Shown here one piece after another: positions 1 to 11,400 of a stretch of 64,000 bases of DNA. The position numbers and the translations under genes were made by a program. The notes below the pieces were generated by a model. That model was not told the origin of the DNA. It made no database searches and saw only the letters and a program-made list of their open reading frames with translations. The DNA is from Hepsetus odoe. Its lineage: Eukaryota > Chordata > Actinopteri > Characiformes > Hepsetidae. The stretch covers positions 2,357,102-2,421,101 of the forward strand of contig CM029380.1 in the NCBI GenBank assembly GCA_017165825.1, in the 5' to 3' direction. Position 1 is the first letter of the stretch. Each line of letters opens with the position of its first letter.

Positions 1-693
1 GGCCAGTGAGTGGTGGCACAATGTTGGTGTTTCTAATAAAGTGGCCAGAGTGGAAGCCCAAGACTGGGGTTTCTAATAAAGTGGCCAGTGAGTGGTGGCA
101 CAATGTTGGTGTTTCTAATAAAGTGGCCAGAGTGGAAGCCCAAGACTGGGGTTTCTAATAAAGTGGCCAGTGAGTGGTGGCACAATGTTGGTGTTTCTAA
201 TAAAGTGGCCAGAGTGGAAGCCCAAGACTGGGGTTTCTAATAAAGTGGCCAGTGAGTGGTGGCACAATGTTGGTGTTTCTAATAAAGTGGCCAGAGTGGA
301 AGCCCAAGACTGGGGTTTCTAATAAAGTGGCCAGTGAGTGGTGGCACAATGTTGGTGTTTCTAATAAAGTGGCCAGAGTGGAAGCCCAAGACTGGGGTTT
401 CTAATAAAGTGGCCAGTGAGTGGTGGCACAATGTTGGTGTTTCTAATAAAGTGGCCAGAGTGGAAGCCCAAGACTGGGGTTTCTAATAAAGTGGCCAGTG
501 AGTGGTGGCACAATGTTGGTGTTTCTAATAAAGTGGCCAGAGTGGAAGCCCAAGACTGGGGTTTCTAATAAAGTGGCCAGTGAGTGGTGGCACAATGTTG
601 GTGTTTCTAATAAAGTGGCCAGAGTGGAAGCCCAAGACTGGGGTTTCTAATAAAGTGGCCAGTGAGTGGTGGCACAATGTTGGTGTTTCTAAT
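1..693. repeat. 82-bp higher-order tandem array, about 8.45 copies, open at the left edge
   Basis: Each 82-bp unit is a 42-bp subunit (starts GGCCAGTGAGTGGTGGCACA) plus a 40-bp subunit (starts GGCCAGAGTGGAAGCCCAAG), both ending TTCTAATAAAGT. Copies look identical by eye. Both subunits carry AATAAA on the plus strand. The array stops at a single N (694), after which MITE sequence begins, so the true length and junction are not resolved. Confidence 0.97.
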
Positions 694-694
694 N
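694..694. other. Single ambiguous base / probable assembly junction
   Basis: The only N in the window lies exactly between the 82-bp array and truncated MITE D sequence. This suggests a collapsed or arbitrarily joined repeat boundary. Confidence 0.8.
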
Positions 695-1045
695 TGTTGT
701 CTCTCATGTTCAGTCCAGTCTCTGTACCTGAGCAGTTCTCCAGATCTTCCTGAAGGACAGTGTTGTTGTCTCTCATGTTCAGTCCAGTCTCTGTACCTGA
801 GCAGTTTGATAGTTCTGTGTTGGTTAATCCACACAGTGATCTACGTCTGAACCTTCAAGCAGAACAAAGCGTCTAACTGAAGACATGAAGCAGTGAAGAA
901 ACAGGTGCAGATGATTCCAGATGATCAGGTGATTCGGTGATTGCTGATGCTGAACACTGAGAACCCCTTCATCTAGAACCTGGTATCTTTCTGCACTTTG
1001 CATCCTGTCAGTAAAACATTTGCTCCCATTTCTTTCATTTAATCG
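695..1045 (-). mobile_element. MITE D copy 1, truncated at the N
   Basis: Reverse-complement copy of the element also found at 11565, 19010, 26455 and 53823. It carries parts of two 69-bp modules (core CTGTACCTGAGCAGTTCTCC in this orientation). One end is lost at position 694. Confidence 0.8.
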
Positions 1046-1186
1046 ACTCAATATGACAAAGATCAGACAGTTTAGAAGAACAATTTTTTTTTAGTATTTT
1101 TGCACTAAAAGTTGGTTCCCAGCAAAATGTGAAGAACGGAGTGGTTCCAGACTATGTAGTGGTTTAAACACATCACAGCTTATTAC

Positions 1187-1288
1187 CTTGTCAGCGCCGC
1201 ATTCTGTGCCGTCCAGAGGCGGGTCCAGTTTGGTCTTACAGGAAGTGTCTCCTTCCACCAGGCACCACAGGCCTGCACACATCAGGTG
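1187..1288 (-). CDS. adamts17: adamts17 exon 11: end of the disintegrin-like module
   Basis: The acceptor TTGTTTCAG precedes CACCTGATG. The exon has 34 codons (479-512), reading HLMCAGLWCLVEGDTSCKTK and LDPPLDGTECGADK, phase 0 on both sides, before the donor GTAATA. Apart from memory limits it appears identical to the human sequence. The next exon, expected to begin WCRAG and lead into the first thrombospondin repeat, is not seen between 1 and 1186. That stretch is intron 11. Confidence 0.96.
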
Positions 1289-4200
1289 CTGAAACAAGAA
1301 CACCTTTATTTACAGAACTTGCCAAGTAATGTCTGGAACAAACTACATGAGTGTCAGAAATTGAAAGTGACTATGTTTCATCAGTGTGAAACACAGCACA
1401 CAATGAGACACAATAAAATTCTGCTCTGGATGTCAGAACACGTTGTGGAAGCGCAATTCGACAAAGTAGGACAATTCATCAGAACACCAGGTAAGATTTG
1501 CTTCATTTACAATGGAAAAGCATCTCTCTGTGGTACAGCTCAGTTCCTGGTACCAGTGAAAAGGCCTCATTTGTCACCTTGGCATGCAAGAAGTCAGATG
1601 GCGCTCTTTTCTTTGGAACCAGAGCTCCAAGCTGCTTCTGTGCAGCAGATCCAATAAGAAAATGAAAATAAAGGATGTTAACTCCTCCCCTGGGTTTCAT
1701 GCCATGGACTCTCATTGACTGTAGCTCGCCATACTCCTAGTCTTCATCATACTCACTCGCAGGGTTTAGACCTGGGTCCAGATATTTAACCTGTCTGAGG
1801 TCCTTCAAGAACCTGTGAGACGTGTTAAGTCTCTAAACTGGAGTCTGTGCACACACAAGTGATCGAGGGCAAATTTGGAGTCCTAGTCCTGCTTGGATCT
1901 GGTCCTTTTCCGGTTCCCAAATCTATCGCTGAGCAAAAATCCAAGCCAAAAATGTGCAGCGAGCTTAGCAGGACTATTGATAGAGTTGATAAACCCCTGT
2001 CGGTGGAATGTGCGGCAGCTTGTAAGATAAAGCATTTATGGTTTACGATGTTTTCCTCCCTTGAGGCACCACTCGGGCCTTTCATTTCCTCTGCAAACGT
2101 GACTGGCCTCACTGTACCCGTGGTGCAGATTCCTCCACCGCTGCTGTAAGCTGTGGCAGCGGCAGCTCTCAGGAGCTTACCGGACCTCCCTCGGGGGCAG
2201 AAAGAGGAGGATAACTGTAGATAAGGCCTGTTTTATGGCCTCCACCAGGAGCCACGGTGCCTACACTGCCCAGAGGAAGGAGAGGCTTCGCCCTGATTTG
2301 CTACCGAGTGCAGATAGCGGAGAGAGTATATTTCTGTAACTATGCACTCCTCCGGCCCCATAAAGCTGTCAGCAAGAAAGAAGGAGAGATTTACATCCTG
2401 CCCTCTTCCTCCAGACAGACAAGCTAAGGAAGAGGCGAAGAAACAAGAGTGAAAAACAGACTCCAGGGGCTCTGTGTAGCCAACGGCCCCGGGTTAGCTT
2501 CAACCTCGCGCATACAGATCATTAAAAAGGACATTTTGTTCCAGAGGAAGAGAGGACTGCTCAGTCCCAGGATGCTGAAACTGTAAATAAATAATCAGAA
2601 TGCTGACATTTCATGTCACGTCAATCCATCCATCCTTCCATTCATTATCAGAGTGGTCCCAACCAGGCGTGGTGAGCTTGCTGGAGACCATCCCAGTGAT
2701 AGGGGGAACAAAGTCTCTGTGTAAAAGTCTTGAGGCACCCTTCATTACTTCATTACCCTTCATTACAGACGACTGGTTCCTACAGAAACATTATTTCATC
2801 CCAAATCCACTCGGGGCAACTCTGATTAGATCTTCATCGTGTTTATTATGAGGAAAGTTGGAAATATTGGTGGAGTTCCCCTCTAAAGGGCAATTAAAAG
2901 GCAGTAACAGCTGCTTTTTCGCGTGGGCATTGAAGGGTTAACTGTAAAATACGTCCCATTTTCAACGAAATGATAAATGTCGGTGAGGCCCTCATGTCTC
3001 CCCACATAGCTGACGGCAAAATGTCTCCAAACCTACATGCCGTAGCAACCAAACCAGGCTTGTCAGCACCTGCCACGCAGTGCTAATGTGTTGTCATGTC
3101 ACCATGGCAACCCAAAACCCATGTGGGATAAAGTTACAGGTGAGAGAAGGTGCGAAGAGTTTGAGGCGAGGTAGGTGCGATCATGCGGTGGCGAAAACGA
3201 GCAGCAACTTCCTTTGAAATTCGAACCCCTTTCTGAGCCGATTTGGCCTTCAGAGACATCAAGGGGAACAAGCAACACCGGACGTCCCAACAACTTTGGC
3301 TCATGCTGTGAAATAAACCGTTCCACAGTTTCCCTGCATTGGATGGATGGATGGATGGATGGACAGATGGACGGACGGAATAATAGACATGTAGTTTAAT
3401 TGATGTATAGTGTGTGGAGAGATGGATGGATGGATGGATGGATGGAAGGTTTGTACATGGATAGATGGATTGATGCAATAATAGACATGTAGTTTAATTA
3501 ACGTCTGCATGAGCAGAGATGGATGGATGGACAGATGGATGGATAAATAATTGTATATGCTTATGTATGCATGTTTGATGGGATGCATGGGTGGATGGAT
3601 AGATGGTAGGTTTGTATATGGATGCATGACTGGGTGGAAGGATGGATGGATGGATGGATGCTTATAAACCTTGTAATTCCAAACCATTCGTATCATGTTA
3701 ACCTCAAACAGCTCTTCACGAACATCACTTATGCACAGTAAAAGATGGGACAGCAAATATTCCTCCCATCTTCTCAGAAGCACCAAAAGCAAAGCAGAAT
3801 CCAGCTGCATGCACATCTCCAAGCGATCATGTAACAGAGCCATTCCTGGAGAGAATGTTTGACAATCAGATTTCACGTCTATAAAGGCGTGAACGAGGCC
3901 CTACTTTCCGTTGCCGCTCACCTCCATGTCGGTGCAGAAGGTGGCGTTGGTGCCGAAGAGAATCTGGCACTGTTCGTCAGCGCTGTAGTGCATTCCCGGA
4001 AGCTTGGCCGGCAAACGAACCAGGTAGCGACTCCGAGGGTCCGTGTGCAGCAGACAAGCGCTGGCCTTTGACCTGAGAGCAGAAAACATCTCATTTTAAC
4101 ATCATCTGGTCAAACAAACTGCGATACCAGACCAGCAGGACCAGAGTGGACACATTTAGGAAGCCAAGCTGCAAGAACTCTTTCCAGTGGGTTTATTGAA

Positions 4201-6682
4201 AGGGACATTTCAGTCAAAATAAGAATATAACCAGGGCTTCATCTGATACGCTGTGGTTCTTTAGTGATTTTCCAGTAGAACAGCTCCCTTCTGATGAAGC
4301 ATCCCGTAGATCTGGGATGCATTTTTGGCCTGTAGATTGAATTTGTTTTATATTAGATGGTGGAAGACCCCGGATTTTTGCAGCTGTGGGACTGCCGGGG
4401 CTTAGTTTTGATACAGTATGTGCTGTTTATAAGGGTGAAATAGGGAGAAATAGTATTTTTATTTTAAAAATTTGGTCATTACCTTCTCAAAACAGCTGCT
4501 AAATAATGCCCCGGCAGCAAACTCATAACTATTTTCATGTAAGAAATTAAACGGGATAGTGGTTCAAAAGAGGGTGCACACACACAGAAACACACTTAAG
4601 TACCTCTTCCCAGCAAACCTGCACAAAATATTTATTTCCCCGGAAGGAAAAAGATGCCCCCAGTGACCCCCCTTCCAGGGCCTGGCTGAAAACTAGGCCG
4701 TGCAGAGACTGGAGTGTGTCAGAGATTTCTCCTGCATTTCCCTGCTCTCGGGGGCTTTCAAGCTCAGCCAAGGAGAGATGTTTTGATAAGCACCTGACAC
4801 ATATCTGTGCAAATCCGCTGCTCGAGAACAGCAAGGAGGATTCCAGAGAATGTCTGGCATCTTCTGTGCTCCAACGGCGGCATCCAGGAGCATTACTGAC
4901 CGTTACTGACAGTCCCGCTCAGTGAGGCTTCCTTCAGCGGGACGCTTTGGTAAAACATCTGCCATTATAGCGAAGAAGGTCCCAGTTAGTGAAGTGAAAG
5001 TGAGTTGTGAACACGGTAACACACAACACAAAGCATCCTCTTTATTTAAACAACACACACACACACACTGTCCAGCAGAGGGCAACCACATCCAGAACCG
5101 GGAGAGCAGTGATGGGGACGATACCTTGCTCACGGCTATCCAAGGGCAACCTACTGGTCCAGGAAATACAGAGGATGCATTTCGTCTGTCTTTCACTGTA
5201 TGCCGTCTTTCAGAATGACAAATAGTCCCTTTCACTTTCACTTCAAGAGGCAGTCGCTTGGCTCACGGCGCTTCAGAATCAGAAGCCAAACGTTGCAAAT
5301 TTCTAGTTCAGAGCGAAAATCGATACTGTGCAGGGGAGCTGGGGGGGGGCGGGGGCTTTAATCAAGAAGATTATCGACTGACGACACGTCAGGTTGTAAA
5401 TAGTTAGAGGCTGACAAACCTGACGAATCAGATCTGGATCATCTGGCCAACAGACGTCATTTTGCCTGTGAAAAGATGGTGTTTTGTGATGTTTATCGGT
5501 CCTCAGAATAAAGGATTAAAGGGTTTATAAGGATACATGAGCTTTTTATGACCAAACTAAATTTAGAGAGGCTTTTTTTCATCATAACAAAAGGTGAAAC
5601 CGATGAAAGTTGCCTTTACGGCAAGCGACCGAAGTGGTTTTTAGGAATCTGTTGGAGAAATCTGTGTTTGTTCCTTTTAAAAGGCTGTTAAAAAGCTGAA
5701 ATGAAAATTAAAAGAATGAGTCCTAGTTAGACACCACCATATGATCACTGTTGGGATCATTTTCTGTAAAAGAAATAATCAAAATTAAAAAAAAAAAAAA
5801 TTGCTGATACTTCATGACAAACAGACCGACAGCATCACACTAATAAATTTTATATTAAATATTGGTCTGAACCATTTGCAGTGTGTGAGGGGTCGCCAGC
5901 ATTTCTGCACAGCTTGGTGATGTTCCACTGCACAGTTTAAGCTTTAGGTCCTTCTCAACCTGTAAGTAAGTTGATGCAAAACGCTGTTGCAGAACGCGAT
6001 TAAAACGCTTCTGATTCGAGAAAAGCACCGTTTCGAACTGCGATTACAATAAAAGTGAGAAATCGTTCAGCCCCGGAGTCAAAAATAATAAATTAATTCT
6101 ATTTATTTCTGGAGTTAGAATTTTTTTAAAAAGCAGACGGTCTCTTAAGGTGACTTCAGTGAAAGTGAAAGTGACTATTCTTGTGAAAGCACAGCACAAC
6201 ACCCACCGAAATTACACCTCTGCATTTTGAGCTATTGAAAGTGCCCAGGAAGCAGTGACAGGGACGGTACCTTGCTCAAGGGTACGTCGGGGCAACCTGC
6301 TGGTCTGGGATTCGAACCCCTGATCCTGGGGCCAACTCCCTAACCACAAGGACACCGCGGTCCCTAAATGGCGGCAAAAGTGAAGAACTGCGTTTGTTTT
6401 AGACGCGGCGCTCTTTAGAAAGCCTGCGTCTGATTTTTAGGTCAATAGCTCTTCCACGGTGAGCTGCTAATGAGTCACGTTCTTCCATCGCTGATGTACT
6501 AACAGCACTCAGACATGCAGAAATGAAACCAGGAGACCTGTGGAAAACTGCAGCCTTGCACACACTCACTCACACTCACACTCACTCGCAGGGCTGAGGC
6601 TGATTTTCCGTTATTATAATGCTGTTTTACATATAAAGCAGTCACTGGAGCAAAGCCTCTTATGCAGAGCAAGACTGGTGGC

Positions 6683-6716
<34 letters not shown>

Positions 6717-8405
6717 TGCTGGCTTGCTGGCTGATACTTTGATGATGATGGGATGAAAAACAGCCAGATGTCAGAATGAGTCTGATGGTGTCCCACTGCT
6801 GATTTTCTAATCGGACTGTCCCACAAGTTCCATGCAATTAAAGCCAAAGAGAACTTTAATTCATGCTTGCTTCAGAATTAGCTGCATGTCCATCCTGACG
6901 CACGGCAGACTGTGTCTCAATGCTTTTCCCGTCAGGTATAGGGTTTCTTGGTTTTTGCACATTGTTGCGCGTCCCAGCTTGAACAGACTCACTGTCCTAT
7001 AGTATGAACAGCTTAGTGGACAAAGACAGTCAAGTGAGTGCAAGCTGGGGTAGTGAGGGGAGGGAGGGGAGGGAGGAAAGTGAGGGTAGTGACTGCAAGT
7101 AAGGGTAGTGAGGGTGCTGAGGGAAAGTGAGGTAATAGTGAGGGTAGTGAGTGAAAATGAGGGAAAGTGAGGGTAGTGAGGGAAAGTGAGGGTAGTGAGG
7201 GTAGTGAGGGAAAGTGAGGGTAGTGAGGGAAAGTGAGGGTAGTGAGGGAAAGTGAGGGCAGTGAGGGTAGTGAGGGAAAGTGAGGGTAGTGAGGGAAAGT
7301 GAGGGTAGTGAGGGTAGTGAGGGAAAGTGAGTGTAGTGAGGGAAAGTGAGGGAAGTGAGGGTAGTGAGGGAAAGTGAGGGTAGTGAGGGAAGTGAGGGAA
7401 AGTGAGGGTAGTGAGGGAAAGTGAGGGAAGTGAGGGAAAGTGAGGGTAGTGAGAGAAAGTGAGGGTAGTGAGGGAAAGTGAGGGTAGTGAGGGAAAGTGA
7501 GGGTAGTGAGGGAAAGTAAGGGTAGTAGTCATTTGGTTTCACCTGAGGAAGTTCTCAAGGTCATCGCGGCTACAGGTGGACCAGGAGAGGTCGCTAGGGT
7601 TACGGCCTTTGACCCACTCTCCTGACATAATGTGGGAGTGGCCAGTGCAGGAGGCGTGGTCATCATCATGGCTCATTCCCATGCTGTGGAGGAGAAGAGT
7701 GTTACTATCACGATTTGTAACAATAACAACAACAATCCTAATAAACTCTATTTATTGAGTGCTCATACATTGAGTGCTCATACAATGCAGCTCAAAGTGA
7801 TTTACATTTTGCAAAAAATATTAAATAGCCATTGTTTAATTCTTATAACTGCCCAAAGAAATCTACAGCACTGTGCAAAAGTTTTAGGCAGGTGTGGAAA
7901 AATGCTGTAAACAGAACGCTTTCAGAAATGGAAGTGTTCATCATTTATCTTCATCAATCAACAAAATGCAGTGAATGAACAAAAGAGAATCTAAATCAGA
8001 TCAATATTTGGTGTGACCACCCTTTGCCTTCAAAACAGCATCAGTTCTTCTAGGTACACTCGCACACGGTTTTTGAAGCAACTCGGCCGGTCGGTCGTTC
8101 CAAACATGACTGTGTTTCATCCTCCATGTAACATTGATGATCATCTGTACCGGTTTGGTAAAACTGGTTGATCAGACACCGACTATAATCCTACACAATC
8201 CCTGAGTGTGTGCAAGTGTACCTAGAAGAACTGATGCTGCTCTGAAGGTAAAAGGTAGAAACACCAGATATTGATCAGATTTAGATTTTTCTTTTGTTCG
8301 CTCACTTGGCGATCTGTAAATTGATAAAAATAAACAATCATTATTTATATTTCTGAAAGCGTTCTTTGTTTACAGCATTTTCACACCTGCCTAAAACTTT
8401 TGCTA

Positions 8406-8440
<35 letters not shown>

Positions 8441-11400
8441 CTTCGTGTGTCTTGCGTATATCTGGTGGCCAAGTCACATAATCATGCAGGTATGAACACC
8501 TCAGCTGTGGACTGAGAGGTTGTGGGTTCAAGCCTGGATCCATCCTCTAGACCAGCACTGGAGCCCCTGAGCAGGACCGTCAACCCCAACTAGCTCCAGG
8601 GATTCACGTCTATTTCTAAAGCACTTTTACAACTAGCATCACAAAGCAGCTTTACAGAATCCAGTCTGAGCCCCTAGTGAGGGACAAACTCCCTAAAACT
8701 GGAGGAAGAACCTTAAGAGGAACCAAGAGTTGTAAGGGGAACCTATCCTCCTTTGATAGTAGATAGTAAAAGCTGATGATGAGTCTGTAGCTGTTCATTA
8801 GAAGGTTTGAAGCTGATAGTAGAGTCTGTAGTTGATCATTAAAAGGTTTGAAGCTGATAGTAGAGTCTGTAGTTGGAGTTCATTAAAAGGTTTGAAGCTG
8901 GTAGTAACGGTTCTGTGAGTCTGTATAGTTTTGGTTAGTCTTGGTTTGTGGCAGCAGCAGGTGCAGGTGATCCCCGATGGTTTAGCTGGTCTGGAATCCA
9001 AGTGGGAGTCTGATGATGGTGGATCTAATCTTGAGAACAGTAGACTCAGATGGTGGACCATCTGGCCTGGGGTTCAGGAAAGCCTCACGATCACGAGCAT
9101 TTGATAAACGTGTTCTCCAGACCTGTCGGCCTCTCGAGACACAAACTGTAGATTTAGTATCTGATTAGTTGTTGAAGCATTAGATCGCCATTTAATTTGA
9201 TGTCCGTTCCACCTAGTTCCGCCAAACCTCAGAAAGCATAAAAAATAACATGCATCCTAAAAGTGCCCTCATGTATCGTGATGTCAGACATGTTCTGCCG
9301 CCTGAAACATTTGTGAAGCTGGTTCTGAATGAAAGCAGACGGAACGAAAAATGGAGAGAATCCGAGGCAGGGCAGGCAGAAACAGCTTCTTCCTCCCAAG
9401 CCCTGACCTACATTCCCAAATTAAAAACAACAACCGAAGAAACGAACTAGCGGCAGCGAAACGCAGGAACTAATAAAGATCGTGCCGGCTGGATTTCCAG
9501 GGTGCGTCTTTCTTTTTTCTCCAACTGAAAGCAATAAAAAGACTGAGAGCTCACAGCATGCACAGGAGAATGCAGCCATTCAGGAGGAAAAGAACCCGCT
9601 TTTACCGTCACACTAATCGGGCCGCGGTGGCTCAACAGATAACACAGCGCTAGAATCTTCATCCGCCGTCCATACTTGGGGTTTGCGATGAAATGTCGAA
9701 TGAGTGTGTTGATCCCGAGCAGATAAAAAAAAAAGAAGAAGAGGCTCGTAAACACAAACGTGTGGATTTAACTGCCAAACTAATAACATGGCCCACAGTA
9801 GCAGAACAGGTTCCTCAACCAAACATCTGACAAGAACACAAGCGGTCAGAAAAATGTGCCAAATGGAGACCAGAACCATTCTTGCTCCTCTGAAGAATCC
9901 GTCCGAAGAAGAAAGTTCCACAAAAGTTCCACTGCAGTGGAATGCTTTATCTAGAACCGTACACTCGACCCAAGGGACACTAAGAACCGAACCAAACTAT
10001 AATCCCATTCTTCAAGCCTCTTATCCTAACCAAGGAGCAGGTTCTAGATATGGCTGCCCCCCACTGCACGGTGTGCACTGGTTAAATGCAGAGAAGCATT
10101 TGGTTTTGGTTCACTTTGTGCTGTACTGTGATGGTCACTTTCACTTTCACTTCACTTGGTTTGGTCCTGGAGTTGGTTCACACCCTTCTCAATCACAGTG
10201 GTCTCAAAATTCTCTTTAAGCTTTCCTTCAACCTAAAATGCAGAACAATCTAAACTCAAAAGGCAGCGACGTCCAAAGGAGACCTTTGGAACGTCCTTCA
10301 AGAAGCCTGGAGAAGTGTTCCTGAAGGCGACTTAAAGAAAGGAGCTGGTCTAAGGGAGTTGTGATGGTGAATACTGACTTTAAAGCTGGTTAGAATTAAG
10401 CTCTCAGTGTTTAGACTGGAGTTAAAGGTGTTGGTACACAAATCACTGCTTCTGTCTCACCTTCTGCAAAGCATGAAAAAAAATGAGGGGAGGAAGACTT
10501 TAGCGCAGTACTTTCGTCTTTATTACAGCAGCTGCCACGGCCACACCCCGTCACCCTGAAGCTGTCCTCTTCTCCCGAGCTCTTCTTCCATGAAAGGTCA
10601 CTGTAGAAATCCAAAGAAATGAACCCGGTCTTGTACTCATCCGGCGAGGCAGGAAAAACGGAGCTGCTGAATGAGGAACTTCTGCACTCGGGAGCATTTT
10701 CAGCTCCACAGCATGGCTGAATTCCATTTCTGGCTTATTGGCGATGCTGGGAGATTAGATTTTTATGATCTCCAAACATAATTACACCTTTTTTTTTTCC
10801 CCACCAGCTCTTCCAAACAAATGAGCCTTTAATGGATCAAAAATCCTGCTGATGTGAGACAAATGGCTGTGTAATGAAATGTAACTCGGAGCAATAAAAG
10901 CAGGTCACTCTAGCATGCTAAAGCGAAAGGCCGAGCCACGTTTCAACAGACGGTGTTCACTAAAGCGCGCTCGGGCGGCGATCAGAAGCGCAAGAACGGT
11001 CAAAAACAACAAAGGCTCACTCGGGATGTCTCGAGGACTGGCTGCAAATGTGTGTGCGAGCGTGTAAATGTCAAGTCGATGAATTTAGCAGCCACTAATC
11101 CAGGTGAAACCCTAAAACACAACCCCACCACGACATGCTGGATTATTGCTTTTACACTGCGCAAAAACGGCTCCAACATTCACACTTTAATAGGTGTTTT
11201 ACAGAGTGAGCACAATGGAGGCTTGTGCGTGTGTGCGTGTGTGTGTATGGTACGAGTGTACCCTTGGTTTCGGCACCAGTCGGACGCGCTGCGGGCCAAC
11301 TCGCCGCTGCCAACCTTTAAAGCCCCCACTAGGGATCCGCCACCCTGCCGACCGGGCGCTGCGATAACTCTGCACAAACCTGGCACCAACACAAAGCCCA

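Larger units (their letters stand above)
4073..7542 (-). other. adamts17 intron 9 (3,470 bp)
   Basis: The donor GTGAAA is followed within 12 bases by the TGAGGG array (7052-7530). It also contains two head-to-head SINE-A fragments (4990-5246), SINE-A (6158-6365) and a GT run (6690-6712). The stretch 5300-6150 is AT-rich without a recognised element. Confidence 0.8.

Noticed and set aside
1286..1657. 123-codon plus-strand frame antisense to exon 11's flank
   Set aside because: It starts within exon 11 sequence on the wrong strand and has no domain. The region is ordinary intron.
3301..3876. 191-codon minus-strand frame rich in HPSI repeats
   Set aside because: It is a translation of the GGAT microsatellite blocks, with no independent coding evidence.
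6861..7542. Long minus-strand open frames of 223 and 170 codons (LTFPHYPHFPS repeats)
   Set aside because: They are open only because the TGAGGG array has periods compatible with stop-free reading in more than one frame. There is no start context, domain or splice structure.
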